Positions 30,802 to 39,092 are shown, numbered from the stretch's first letter. The stretch: DNA of 64,000 nt from Streptomyces sp. SCSIO 75703 (GCF_036607905.1 NZ_CP144555.1:5704001-5768000), one strand, 5' to 3'. The notes: generated from the sequence alone by a model not told the origin. Made by a program: numbers and translations.

Positions 30802-32007
30802 GTGTCAGGGCACCGTGCCCGGCGCCGGGCCGATCGCCGGGCCGCACGCAGACGGGCCGCCCGGCGCGGCGCGATGGTCGCGGCGGCCTCCGTCGTGGTC
30901 GCCGCCGGCGCCGCCGCGGGGACGCTCTCCGCGCTGCGCGGCGACGGCCGTGCCGACGAGGCCCGCCCCGCGGTGACCGCCTCGCCGCGCCTGGAGGCCC
31001 TGCCGGTGCCGCCGCCCCTGCCGCCCTCGGCGACGCCGTCCGCCCCGGCCGCCCCGGCCACCCCCTCGCCCTCGGGGCCCCCGGCCCCGAGCGCCCCTTC
31101 CCGGCCCGCTCCCGACAGCACGCGGCAGCGGTCGGCGGCCACCGCCTCCGGCCTCTACCGGCATCCCCGCTCGCAGGTGCTCGACTGGGTGCGGGCCCAC
31201 CCGGACGACCCGCGCCGGGCGGTCATCGCCTCCCGCATAGGCGACCACCCGGCCGCCGTGTGGTTCGCCGACCCCTCGCCGGCCACGGTCACGGCGCGGG
31301 TCCGGGAGGTGACCTCGGGCGCCGCGGCCGAGGGCCGGGTCCCGGTCGTCGTGCCGTACGCGATACCCGGACGGGACTGCGGCGGCCACTCCGGGGGCGG
31401 GGCGCCGGACCTCGCCGCCTACGACGGCTGGATCGACCGGTTCGCCGCCGGGCTGGGCTCCGGCGAGGTCATCGTGATCCTGGAGCCCGACTCCGTCTCC
31501 CAGGCCGAGTGCCTCACCGAGGGCGAGCGCGGCGCCCGCTTCGCCTCCCTGGCCCGCGCCGGGCGGGTGCTCAAGGCGGCGGCCCCGGGGGCCCGGGTCT
31601 ACTACGACGCGGGGCACTCCGGCTGGCACGCGCCGGCCCGGCAGGCGGGGTGGCTGCGGCAGGCCGGGGCCGGCGCGGCGGCCTCCTCCGACGGTGTCTT
31701 CAGCAACGTCTCCAACTTCCACGCCACGGCCGACGAGATCGCCTACGACCGGGCCGTGCTCGACGCCCTCGGCGGACCGCCGGACCTGGGCGCCGTCGTC
31801 GACACCAGCCGCAACGGCAACGGCGCCCCGCCCGGCGGCCAGTGGTGCGACCCCGGCGGCCGGACTCTGGGCCGCGCCCCCACCCTCGCCACCGGCGAGC
31901 GGGGCATCGACGCCTACCTGTGGGTCAAGCTGCCGGGCGAGTCCGACGGCTGCGAGGGCCCGCCCGGCACGTTCAGTCCCTCGTACGCCTACGACCTGGC
32001 GCGCTGA
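30802..32007 (+). CDS. Glycoside hydrolase family 6 endoglucanase-like protein, membrane-anchored or secreted
   Basis: The 401-residue protein starts with an Arg-rich cytoplasmic segment and a single hydrophobic stretch (about residues 25-45), then about 65 Pro/Ser/Ala-rich linker residues, then a GH6 catalytic domain. Catalytic-region motifs are IPGRDCGG (Asp192), VILEPDSVSQ (Asp230, the likely proton donor), DTSRNGNG and KLPGESDGC. No cellulose-binding module is present. It probably cleaves beta-1,4-glucan at the cell surface; in streptomycetes such enzymes may also act on the tip glycan made by CslA. That role is speculation. Confidence 0.85.
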   Translation: MSGHRARRRADRRAARRRAARRGAMVAAASVVVAAGAAAGTLSALRGDGRADEARPAVTASPRLEALPVPPPLPPSATPSAPAAPATPSPSGPPAPSAPSRPAPDSTRQRSAATASGLYRHPRSQVLDWVRAHPDDPRRAVIASRIGDHPAAVWFADPSPATVTARVREVTSGAAAEGRVPVVVPYAIPGRDCGGHSGGGAPDLAAYDGWIDRFAAGLGSGEVIVILEPDSVSQAECLTEGERGARFASLARAGRVLKAAAPGARVYYDAGHSGWHAPARQAGWLRQAGAGAAASSDGVFSNVSNFHATADEIAYDRAVLDALGGPPDLGAVVDTSRNGNGAPPGGQWCDPGGRTLGRAPTLATGERGIDAYLWVKLPGESDGCEGPPGTFSPSYAYDLAR

Positions 32008-32028
32008 GGCCCGCCACCGGCACGGCCG

Positions 32029-33459
32029 TCACCGCCCCCCGGGGCCGGAGCCGTGCGTACCGCCGTCGCCGCCGTCGCCGTCCGTACCGTCCCCGCCGTA
32101 CGACGACGTGCCCTCGTCGAGCAGCGGTTCCTGCGTCTTGAGGTGGGCGGGGGCGAAGGCGCGCAGCGCGTGGTAGCCGGTGATGACGACCAGGGTGCCG
32201 AGCGCGATGCCGCTCAGGGAGAAGGTGTCGGTGAACGACATGCTGACGTTGCCGACGCCGATGATGATGCCCGCGGCGGCCGGCACCAGGTTCAGCGGGT
32301 TGCGCAGGTCGACCTTGGCGTTGATCCAGATCTGAGCGCCGAGCAGGCCGATCATGCCGTAGAGGATCACGGTGATGCCGCCGAGCACCCCGCCCGGGAT
32401 CGCGGCCACGACCGCGCCGAACTTCGGGCAGAGGCCGAAGAGCAGGGCGAAACCGGCGGCGGCCCAGTAGGCGGCCGTCGAGTAGACGCGGGTCGCGGCC
32501 ATCACGCCGATGTTCTCGGAGTACGTGGTGTTCGGCGGGCCGCCGACCGCGGTGGAGAGCATCGAGCCGACGCCGTCCGCGGAGATCGCCGTGCCCAGCT
32601 TGTCGTCGAGCGGGTCGCCGGTCATCTCGCCCACCGCCTTGACGTGCCCCGCGTTCTCGGCGACCAGCGCGATGACGACCGGCAGCGCGACCAGGACCGC
32701 CGACCACTCGAAGGACGGTCCGTGGAAGGCGGGCAGGCCGATCCAGTCGGCCTGGCCGACCGCGGAGAGGTCCAGCCGCCAGTGGTCGGTGAGCCGGCCG
32801 CTCGCGTCCACCGAGTGGATCTTCCCGAAGGCCAGGTCGAAGACCCAGGAGACCGCGTACCCGAAGACCAGCCCGAGGAAGATCGCGATGCGGGACCAGA
32901 ACCCGCGCAGGCAGACCACGGCGAGCCCGGTGAAGAGCATCACCAGCAGGGCCGTCCACTGGTCCTGCGGCCAGTAGGTGGAGGCGGTGACCGGCGCCAG
33001 GTTGAAGCCGATCAGCATCACCACGGCACCCGTGACGATGGGCGGCATCGCGGCGTGGATGATCCGCGCGCCGAACCGCTGCACGGCGAGGCCGACCAGG
33101 AAGAGCGCGGCGCCGACCACGAGGACCGCGCCGGTCACCGTGGCGCTGGTGCCGCCCTGGGCCCGGATCACGGCGGCGACGCCGACGAAGGAGAGCGAGC
33201 AGCCCAGGTAGCTGGGGACCCGGCCGCGGGTGGCGAGCAGGAAGATGACGGTCGCCACACCCGACATCATGATCGCCAGGTTGGGGTCGAGGCCCATCAG
33301 GACCGGGGCCACGAAGGACGCCCCGAACATGGCCACCACGTGCTGGGCGCCGAGCCCGGCCGTGCGGGGCCACGAGAGCCGTTCGTCGGGGCGGACCACC
33401 GCTCCCGGGGCGGGTACCTTGCCGTCCCCGTGCAGCTTCCAGCGCACGCCGAGGTCCAT
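32029..33459 (-). CDS. uraA: Uracil permease (NCS2/UraA family)
   Basis: The 476-residue polytopic membrane protein with about 12-14 hydrophobic segments imports uracil with protons. It shows the NCS2 motifs GLGAQHVVAMFGASFVAPVL, ALVAENAGHVKAVGEMTG (TM8 region with the conserved Glu) and GGPPNTTYSENIGVMAAT. The C-terminus ends in a Gly/Asp/Ser-rich tail. The start at MDLGVRWKL is preferred to an upstream ATG because the family begins there, although no clear Shine-Dalgarno is seen. It is far from the pyr operon and I find no PyrR site in its leader. Confidence 0.92.
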   Translation of the reverse strand: MDLGVRWKLHGDGKVPAPGAVVRPDERLSWPRTAGLGAQHVVAMFGASFVAPVLMGLDPNLAIMMSGVATVIFLLATRGRVPSYLGCSLSFVGVAAVIRAQGGTSATVTGAVLVVGAALFLVGLAVQRFGARIIHAAMPPIVTGAVVMLIGFNLAPVTASTYWPQDQWTALLVMLFTGLAVVCLRGFWSRIAIFLGLVFGYAVSWVFDLAFGKIHSVDASGRLTDHWRLDLSAVGQADWIGLPAFHGPSFEWSAVLVALPVVIALVAENAGHVKAVGEMTGDPLDDKLGTAISADGVGSMLSTAVGGPPNTTYSENIGVMAATRVYSTAAYWAAAGFALLFGLCPKFGAVVAAIPGGVLGGITVILYGMIGLLGAQIWINAKVDLRNPLNLVPAAAGIIIGVGNVSMSFTDTFSLSGIALGTLVVITGYHALRAFAPAHLKTQEPLLDEGTSSYGGDGTDGDGGDGGTHGSGPGGR

Positions 33460-33570
33460 GGTGAGGTTTCGCTTTCTCTGTACGGAGATTGACCGGACCA
33501 TTGTCAGGGGTGGCCGTCGGTGGCCTGATCCGAGCCCCCGGATGATCGGCGACCCGCCCGGAAAGCGCGG

Positions 33571-33589
33571 CTGAGCGAGCGCTTAGGAT
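33571..33589 (+). promoter_or_regulatory. -10 element with overlapping inverted repeat upstream of thioesterase gene
   Basis: TAGGAT (33584-33589) is a textbook streptomycete -10; no standard -35 stands 17-18 bases before it. It overlaps the near-palindrome CTGAGCG-AG-CGCTTAG (33571-33586), which could be a repressor site. Confidence 0.35.
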
Positions 33590-33704
33590 GGGCGGACCCG
33601 TGCCCGCGGGTGTGCTCGCCGACCCGGTGAGCGGCCGGGGGAGGGCGCGCGCTGCCCGCCTCCCGGCAAGCCCCCCCAGCGACACCGGACCCCAGGAGGC
33701 CGCC

Positions 33705-34211
33705 GTGACCGCCGAAGCCCCCGCCGCCCCGGCCCGCGGCCGGCTCGTCCCCGTCACCGTGCACTTCGACGACCTGGACGCCCTCGGACTGCTGCACAAC
33801 GCCCGCTACCCGCTGCTGGTCGAGCGGGCCTGGGTGCGGCTCTGGACCGAGCGCGGCTTCCGGTTCGAGGGCGACTGGGCGGCGGCCGGCGACGCCTGCA
33901 ACGCGGTCCGGGAGTTCCGGATCACCTACGAGGCACCCGTCTCCCGGCCCGGCCCCCACGCCGTCCACCTCTGGCTGGAACGGCTCGGCACCACCGGCCT
34001 GACCTACGGATTCCGCTTCTGCTCGGCGGACGGCGCGACCACGTACGCCCACGGCACCCGGGTCCTGGTCCGGCTGGACCCCGCAACCCTGCGCCCCGCG
34101 CCCTGGAGCGACGCCTTCCGCGCCGCCGGCCGGGACCTGCTGCGCCCGGCGGGCACCGCACCCCGGAGCACGGACACACCGGGCGGCCCGGCCCGGACGG
34201 CCACGCCCTGA
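33705..34211 (+). CDS. Hotdog-fold acyl-CoA thioesterase (4HBT type)
   Basis: The 168-residue protein carries the 4-hydroxybenzoyl-CoA thioesterase active-site pattern VHFDDLDALGLLHNARY (about residues 19-35) with the conserved Asp, and a hotdog core to about residue 130. The GTG start has AGGAGG 5 bases upstream, which excludes the longer upstream frame. Substrate unknown. A decayed copy of its C-terminal part lies about 290 bases downstream. Confidence 0.85.
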   Translation: MTAEAPAAPARGRLVPVTVHFDDLDALGLLHNARYPLLVERAWVRLWTERGFRFEGDWAAAGDACNAVREFRITYEAPVSRPGPHAVHLWLERLGTTGLTYGFRFCSADGATTYAHGTRVLVRLDPATLRPAPWSDAFRAAGRDLLRPAGTAPRSTDTPGGPARTATP

Positions 34212-34489
34212 CACCACCCCCGCCGACCGCGGACCGACTCGACGTGCGGGTGTGCGGGCCGAACGAGCTGATGACCACGCACCCGGCGACGTGCCGCGGG
34301 TGCGTCCGGCGTGCCCGTCGGCGGTGACCGCGCCGGGGGCGGGGAGCGGCGCGGTACGCGTCGGCACGAGCCGGGCGTGCGCGGTGTACGGCCGCCGCTC
34401 CCGGCTCGGCTCCCGTGGGCCGGTGCCGCGCGCCGTCGAGACCGTCCCCCTCGGGTCGCCGCTGCGGCGGTTCACCGGGGCCGGGCGGC

Positions 34490-34627
34490 TCGTACGGGCT
34501 CCGTCCACGGCACGACGGTGAGCCTCGACGAGGAACTCACGACGTCCCGAGCGGAGGGCCCGGCGCCGTGGAGCGACGCCTTCCGCGCCGTGGGCAGGGA
34601 ACCACGGCGCCCGCGGGCACGGGTCAG
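34490..34627 (+). pseudogene. Remnant of a duplicated thioesterase gene
   Basis: Translated from about 34500, this stretch gives HGTTVSLDEELTTS then GPAPWSDAFRAVGRE. The intact gene has HGTRVLVRLDPATLRPAPWSDAFRAAGRD. A 22-base block is identical (34569-34590 with 34104-34125). There is no start codon with a ribosome binding site, and the segment upstream (34212-34490) is not a continuous thioesterase frame, though short thioesterase-like phrases appear in other frames. I read it as a decayed tandem copy whose end abuts the MFS gene. Confidence 0.55.
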
Positions 34628-35847
34628 CCGGCGTCGCCCCGGCGGGCCGCGATCCGCTCCGTCCCCGGCCCGCCGGCCACCGTGCGCCCGCGGTCCCCGG
34701 CCCGCAGAACCGAGGCGAACGCCGTCAGGCCGCAGGTCAGCGCGGTCACCAGGCAGAACGACACCATCAGGCTGGTCGCCTGGGCCAGCGTGCCGATCGC
34801 GCTCGGCGCCACCAGCCCCGAGGTGTACGTGATGGTGGCGACGCCCGCGATGGCCAGGCTCGGGTTGGCGCCGCTGCGGCCGGCCGCGGCGAAACACAGC
34901 GGCACCACCACGGCGATGCCCAGCCCCATCAGCGCGAAGCCCGTCATGGCGAGCGCCGGCCGGTCCGCGAGGACGATGAGCAGCCCGCCCAGCGTCGCCA
35001 GCACCCCGCAGAACCGGACCGTGCGCACGGCGCCGAACCGGTCCACCACCGCGTCGCCGGCGAACCGGGCCACGGCCATGGTGAGCGTGAAGCCCGTCGT
35101 GCAGGCCGCCGCCAGACCGGCCGAGGCGTCCATCCGGTCCCGCAGGTAGACCGCCGACCAGTCCAGGCTCGCGCCCTCCGCGAAGACCGCGCAGAAGCCG
35201 ACCGCGCCGATCAGCAGCGCCGACCTGGGCGGCAGCGCGAAGCGCGGCGGCGCCTCCTCGTCCGCCGACGGCTGGAGGTCCAGCACCCAGGCGCAGGCGA
35301 CCAGGCCCGTCACGGTGAGCGTCGCCGCCGCCAGCGCGTGGTGCGTGCGGGCGTCCGAGCCGAGGTGGGCGGCGAGCGTCCCGGCGGCCGAGCCCAGCAG
35401 GGCGCCCAGGCTCCACATGCCGTGCAGCCCCGACATGATCGACTTGTCCAGGCGGTTCTCCACCTCGACGCCGAGCGCGTTCATCGCCACGTCCGACATG
35501 CCCGCCGTCGCGCCGAAGGCGAACAGGGCGGCGCACAGGGCGACCAGGTTCGGGGCGAGGGAGGGCAGGACCAGCGCCAGCGTCCACAGGGCCAGCAGTC
35601 CGCGCAGCGCCGTGCGGGCGCCGAAGCGGTGACTGACGCCGCCGGCCAGCGGCATGGCCACCGAGGCGCCGAGCGCCGGGAAGGCCAGCGCCAGGCCGAG
35701 CTGGCCCGCGCTCACCCCGGCGTGTTCCTGGATCCACGGCACGCGGGTGGCGAACGAGCCGGTGACCGCGCCGTGCACGGCGAAGACCGCCGCCACCGCG
35801 TACCGCGCCCGCGTCACCTCACGCCGCGCGCTGCCCCCTGTGCCCAT
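34624..35847 (-). CDS. MFS transporter
   Basis: The 407-residue protein with about 12 membrane segments belongs to the FucP/sugar-efflux-like branch of the major facilitator family (ARYAVAAVFAVHGAVTGSFATRVPWIQ, GGVSHRFGARTALR loop 2-3 motif, and FAGDAVVDRFGAVRTVR in the second half). The ATG has GGGAGGG just upstream. It is divergent from a ROK regulator with a perfect inverted repeat between them, so export of, or resistance to, a sugar-like ligand sensed by ROK is plausible. Substrate not determinable. Confidence 0.88.
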   Translation of the reverse strand: MGTGGSARREVTRARYAVAAVFAVHGAVTGSFATRVPWIQEHAGVSAGQLGLALAFPALGASVAMPLAGGVSHRFGARTALRGLLALWTLALVLPSLAPNLVALCAALFAFGATAGMSDVAMNALGVEVENRLDKSIMSGLHGMWSLGALLGSAAGTLAAHLGSDARTHHALAAATLTVTGLVACAWVLDLQPSADEEAPPRFALPPRSALLIGAVGFCAVFAEGASLDWSAVYLRDRMDASAGLAAACTTGFTLTMAVARFAGDAVVDRFGAVRTVRFCGVLATLGGLLIVLADRPALAMTGFALMGLGIAVVVPLCFAAAGRSGANPSLAIAGVATITYTSGLVAPSAIGTLAQATSLMVSFCLVTALTCGLTAFASVLRAGDRGRTVAGGPGTERIAARRGDAG

Positions 35848-35920
35848 GCCGGCCCTCCCGCTCCCCGTGTCCTCCGGTCGCCGCGAGCCCTCCGTGCCGG
35901 GGTCCGCGCCGCGCGGTAAA

Positions 35921-35943
35921 CTATCAGGAACCCTGCCTGATAG
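35921..35943. promoter_or_regulatory. Operator between the MFS and ROK genes
   Basis: CTATCAGG (35921-35928), a 7-nt spacer and CCTGATAG (35936-35943) form a perfect 8-bp inverted repeat, A/T-richer than its surroundings. On the minus strand it overlaps a -10-like TAGTTT (plus 35918-35923) for the MFS gene. ROK repressors bind comparable palindromes, so control of both divergent genes by the ROK protein is likely. Confidence 0.6.
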
Positions 35944-35995
35944 ATAGCTGACGGTCACGACCTCGTCCCGCCGACGATCTGGGAGGATCCCCGGC

Positions 35996-37330
35996 ATGGC
36001 CGCATCCCCGAGCACCGCACGGGCTCTCAACGACCGGCTGGCCCTGCGCCTGCTCCAGCGGGAAGGGCCGCTGACGGCGGCGCGGTTGAAACAGCTCACC
36101 GGCCTGTCCCGGCCCACCGTCGCCGACCTCGTCGAACGCCTCACCGCCGCCGGGCTGATCGAGGTGGCGGGGGAGGCCCGCGAGCAGCGCCGCGGCCCGA
36201 ACGCCAGGCTCTACGGCATCGTCGCGGACCGGGCGCACCTCGCCGCCCTCGACGTGCGCACCGAGAGCGTCGCCGTGCTCGTCTCCGACCTGCTCGGCCG
36301 CGTGCTCGCCGAGGCGTCCGTGCCGATCGGCGACGACACCCGCACCGGGCCCGCCGTGGAGCGGGCGGTGACGCTGGTCGAGCGGACGGTGAAGGAGGCC
36401 GGGGCCGAGCGGCTGCACACGGTCGGCATCGGGGCGCCCGGCCTGATCGACCCGGCCGGCGGCGAACTCCGGGACTCCTCTGGCCTGCCCGCGTGGCACC
36501 GCCGGCTGGTGGCGGCCCTCCAGGAGCGCTTCCCCGCGGCGCGGATCGGCGTGGAGAACGAGACCAACCTCGCCGCCCTCGCCGAGCAGCGCGACGGGGC
36601 GGCCCGGGACCGGGAGACCTTCGTCCTGCTCTGGCTCGGCCTCGGCATCGGCGCCGGGGTGGTCCTCGACGGCACCCTGCGGCGGGGCGTCTCGGGCGGC
36701 GCGGGCGAGATCGGCTTCCTGCCGGTGCCGGGCGTCGGGGGCCTGCCCTCGTCCGGCGACTGCCACGGCGGCTTCCACTCGCTGGCCGGCGCGGCGGCGG
36801 TGACCGCGCTGGCCGCCGAGCACGGGGTGGGCGCGGGCCCGGCAGACGACGCGGGTGGCCCCGCCGGGCCCGGGGCGGGCGGGGTCCGGGCCGGTGACGC
36901 CGTGAACCCCGGTGATCCCCCCGGGTCCGGTGCGGGCGCCGTCGCCCGCCCGGCGGCGGCGCGGATCACCCCGGAGGGCGTCGTCGAGCCCGAGCCCCGG
37001 GCCGCCGTGCTGGTCCGGGCGGCAGTGCGGGACCTCGGCGCCGATCCCGCCGCCGGGCGCTTCCTCGACGACCTCGCCGACCGGGTCGCCCTCGGCGCCG
37101 CCGCCGTCGTCTCCGTGCTGGACCCCGGGTGCCTGGTGCTGGCCGGCGAGATCGGCCGGGCCGGGGGCGAGGCGCTCGCCGCCCGCGTGCGGGACCGGCT
37201 GGGCCGGATCTCGCCGCTGGCCACCGAGGTGCGGCCCACCGCCCTCGGCGGCGGCGCGGTCCTGCGCGGCGCGTTGCTCACCGCCCGCGACCGCGCCCAG
37301 GACGTGCTGTTCGCGCCGCGGGCACCCTGA
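35996..37330 (+). CDS. ROK family transcriptional regulator
   Basis: The 444-residue protein has an N-terminal winged HTH (LTAARLKQLTGLSRPTVADLVERLTAAGLIE, about residues 24-54) and a ROK sugar-kinase-like domain with VGIGAPGLIDP and NETNLAALAEQ. Two oddities stand out. The usual CxCGxxGC zinc motif is replaced by SGDCHGGFHSLAG. A Gly/Ala/Pro-rich low-complexity insertion of about 45 residues (about 280-325) breaks the domain. Sugar kinase activity is unlikely. It is divergent from the MFS gene across a perfect palindrome. Confidence 0.87.
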   Translation: MAASPSTARALNDRLALRLLQREGPLTAARLKQLTGLSRPTVADLVERLTAAGLIEVAGEAREQRRGPNARLYGIVADRAHLAALDVRTESVAVLVSDLLGRVLAEASVPIGDDTRTGPAVERAVTLVERTVKEAGAERLHTVGIGAPGLIDPAGGELRDSSGLPAWHRRLVAALQERFPAARIGVENETNLAALAEQRDGAARDRETFVLLWLGLGIGAGVVLDGTLRRGVSGGAGEIGFLPVPGVGGLPSSGDCHGGFHSLAGAAAVTALAAEHGVGAGPADDAGGPAGPGAGGVRAGDAVNPGDPPGSGAGAVARPAAARITPEGVVEPEPRAAVLVRAAVRDLGADPAAGRFLDDLADRVALGAAAVVSVLDPGCLVLAGEIGRAGGEALAARVRDRLGRISPLATEVRPTALGGGAVLRGALLTARDRAQDVLFAPRAP

Positions 37331-37382
37331 CGCCGGGTGCCGGGAGGGCCGCGCCGGGCCCGCGAGCCGTCCGCCCGGCGCT

Positions 37383-37489
37383 TCCGGGGCCGGCTGCCTG
37401 GTGTTTTCGGGGTCGTGCGGCTGTCGTCTGCGGGGCCGGCTGTCCGGCGCCTTCGGGATCGTCCGCCGGTCGTCTGCGGGGCCGTCCCG
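37383..37489. repeat. Degenerate 46-bp tandem repeats
   Basis: Two units of 46 bp (37383-37428 and 37429-37474), each beginning with a GCGGGGCCGG/CCGGGGCCGG block and ending in GTCGTC, with about 75 percent identity by eye, and a partial third from 37475. They fill most of the gap between two convergent genes. Confidence 0.65.
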
Positions 37490-37534
37490 CCCGGCGGCCC
37501 TCCCCGGCCGGGGAGGCGGGCGCCTGGCAAGCCC

Positions 37535-38293
37535 CTACGCCCGCCGGCCGCGGTCGCCGAAGCGCCCGGCCAGGTACTCCTCGAACGTCCGCTCGCCGAC
37601 CGCCCGTTCCGGTGCCAGATGGCCCCCCGTACGGAAGCCCCGGTACGCCTTCCCGGCCAGCGGCACCCGGACCAGTGCCCGCCGCCGCCCCGTCGCCGTC
37701 AGATAGGCGCGGGCCAGCGACTCCAGAGTGCGCACCTCGGGGCCGCCCAGGTCGGGGACGCGCCCGGCCGGTTCGCCGGCCGCCAGCTCGGCCAGCCGGT
37801 CCGCGACCTCCGCCACCTCGACCGGCTGGTCGGACACCCCGGCCGGCAGCGGCATCACCGGCGGCCTGGACAGCATCCGCAGCACCTCGGTCACCAGCTC
37901 GTGGAACTGCGTCGCCCGCAGCACCGTCCAGCCCAGCCCCGACTCCTCGACCAGCCGCTCCACCGCCAGCTTCGCCCGGTAGTAGCCCATCGGGACCCGG
38001 TCCACCCCGACGATCGAGATGTACACCAGGTGCCGCGTCCCGGCCCGCCGCGCCGCCGCGATCAGGTTCGCCGCCGCCCGCTCGTCGCCGCCCCGGGGCG
38101 TGCTCGCGCAGTGCACGACCGTGTCCACGCCCTCCAGCGCCGCGTCCAGGGCGGGGCCGCCCTCGCGCAGGTCGACGGCGTACGGCTGGGCGCGGCGGCT
38201 CAGCACCCGTACCTCGTGGCCCCGTTCGCGCAGCCGCTCGGTGACGAGCCGGCCGAGGGTGCCGGTGCCGCCCGTGACCAGGATCGTGCTCAT
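37535..38293 (-). CDS. NmrA-like/SDR NAD(P)-binding oxidoreductase
   Basis: The 252-residue protein starts with the Rossmann motif ILVTGGTGTLGRLVTERL (residues 3-20) and has YISIVGVDRVPMGYYRAK, an atypical short-chain dehydrogenase pattern with YxxxK. The family holds NAD(P)H-sensing regulators and epimerase-like enzymes; substrate unknown. The upstream region on this strand contains two strong hairpins and a chitinase-type promoter about 400 bases away. Confidence 0.85.
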   Translation of the reverse strand: MSTILVTGGTGTLGRLVTERLRERGHEVRVLSRRAQPYAVDLREGGPALDAALEGVDTVVHCASTPRGGDERAAANLIAAARRAGTRHLVYISIVGVDRVPMGYYRAKLAVERLVEESGLGWTVLRATQFHELVTEVLRMLSRPPVMPLPAGVSDQPVEVAEVADRLAELAAGEPAGRVPDLGGPEVRTLESLARAYLTATGRRRALVRVPLAGKAYRGFRTGGHLAPERAVGERTFEEYLAGRFGDRGRRA

Positions 38294-38518
38294 GCTGCTC
38301 AGTCCCTTCGGACGCGGGCACTCCCGGGCGGAGCGCCTCGTCTCCGTGGGACGCACCGGCCGGTGTGGACGTGACATGAGGGGGCGCCGGGCCCCGTGAA
38401 CCGGCGCCGTACGCGTCCCAGTCTCACCGCGGCGGCACGGTGGCGCAGCCCGGCGCGGGCGGACCGGGGCCGGCGTGGGGAGGCCCCCCGGGGCGTCCAC
38501 CGGGGCGTCTCCCCACGG

Positions 38519-38616
38519 GACGCCGCCCGGGACGCGCGGTCAGGCGCGCGCCCCGGGCGGCGTCGTCCTTGGGAGGCCCGGCGGCGGGCAAGGGCCGTCG
38601 TCACCGCCGCCGGGCC
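38519..38616. other. Two consecutive strong hairpins in a gene-free stretch
   Basis: GACGCCGCCCGGG (38519-38531) pairs perfectly with 38552-38564, and the 13-mer at 38575-38587 pairs perfectly with 38604-38616; the outer GGGAGGC/GCCTCCC (38571-38577, 38621-38627) extends the second. They lie between the nmrA-like gene and the orphan chitinase-type promoter, in a 400-base stretch with no supported ORF. They may be terminators left from a lost gene or part of a non-coding RNA. Confidence 0.6.
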
Positions 38617-38690
38617 GGTCGCCTCCCGGAGGCGGGGCGGCCGCGGAGGCAGGCCGGGCCTCCGGACGTCGTGGGGGTTCCGTGCCGCTG

Positions 38691-38734
38691 AACCTAAAGA
38701 GGACTAGACCATTGCGTCAATAGGTATGGACCAA
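38691..38734 (-). promoter_or_regulatory. Chitinase-type promoter with paired direct repeats, no chitinase downstream
   Basis: On the minus strand TTGACG (plus 38715-38720), an 18-bp spacer and TAGGTT (plus 38691-38696) form a complete promoter. Flanking the -35 are repeats TTGGTCCATACC (plus 38723-38734) and ATGGTCTAGTCC (plus 38701-38712). This is the same layout, spacing and near-identical repeats as the promoter of the GH18 chitinase at 53640-53683, and resembles the 12-bp repeats and DasR sites known from Streptomyces chi genes. Downstream there is no chitinase or signal-peptide ORF, only hairpins. Confidence 0.7.
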
Positions 38735-38817
38735 GTCGGGGTGCTGTGAGGCACTCCACACGCATCACCCGCATGGGTGAGCCGTGGTCGTGGCACACTG
38801 AGCCTGTACCAGAAGCA

Positions 38818-38944
38818 GCGCACTCCGGGGTCGGTGAAAGTCCGAACCGGCGGTTACAGTCCGCGACCCGGTCGCCTCCAGCGATCGGTTGACCAGGTGA
38901 AACTCCTGGACCGACGGTTAAAGTCCGGATGGGAGGCAGTGCGC
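38818..38944 (+). promoter_or_regulatory. FMN riboswitch (RFN element)
   Basis: The conserved core blocks GGGGTCGGTGAAAGTCCGAA, CCGGCGGTTACAGTCCGCGA, GACCAGGTGAAACTCCTGGA and CCGACGGTTAAAGTCCGGAT followed by GGGAGGCAGT are present. P1 closes by GCGCACT (38818-38824) with AGTGCGC (38938-38944). It lies 148 bases before ribE and should shut off the rib genes at high FMN. CCCGGGT (39014-39020) can pair with ACCCGGG (39084-39090) just after the ribE Shine-Dalgarno, so control may be at translation initiation; no U-tract terminator is seen. Confidence 0.95.
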
Positions 38945-39092
38945 GGCGAGCGGGCCCTCGTGCGCGCCGCCGAGTCCGGGACGTCCGTCGCAGACGGGTC
39001 CCGTCCGGTGTCGCCCGGGTGTTCTGTTCGTTCTCTCTGTCGTTCCCGACAGCCCCGGAGTCCGTGCCCGAAGAGGCAGGAGGACCCGGGAA

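Noticed and set aside
33460..33510. PyrR-binding loop in the uracil permease leader
   Set aside because: The minus-strand GTACAGAGAAAGC resembles the consensus UCCnGnGAGrC only with an inserted base and no supporting stem.
34252..34521. Independent 89-codon gene between the thioesterase and MFS genes
   Set aside because: Arg-rich translation without ribosome binding site; the stretch is better explained by thioesterase remnants in shifted frames.
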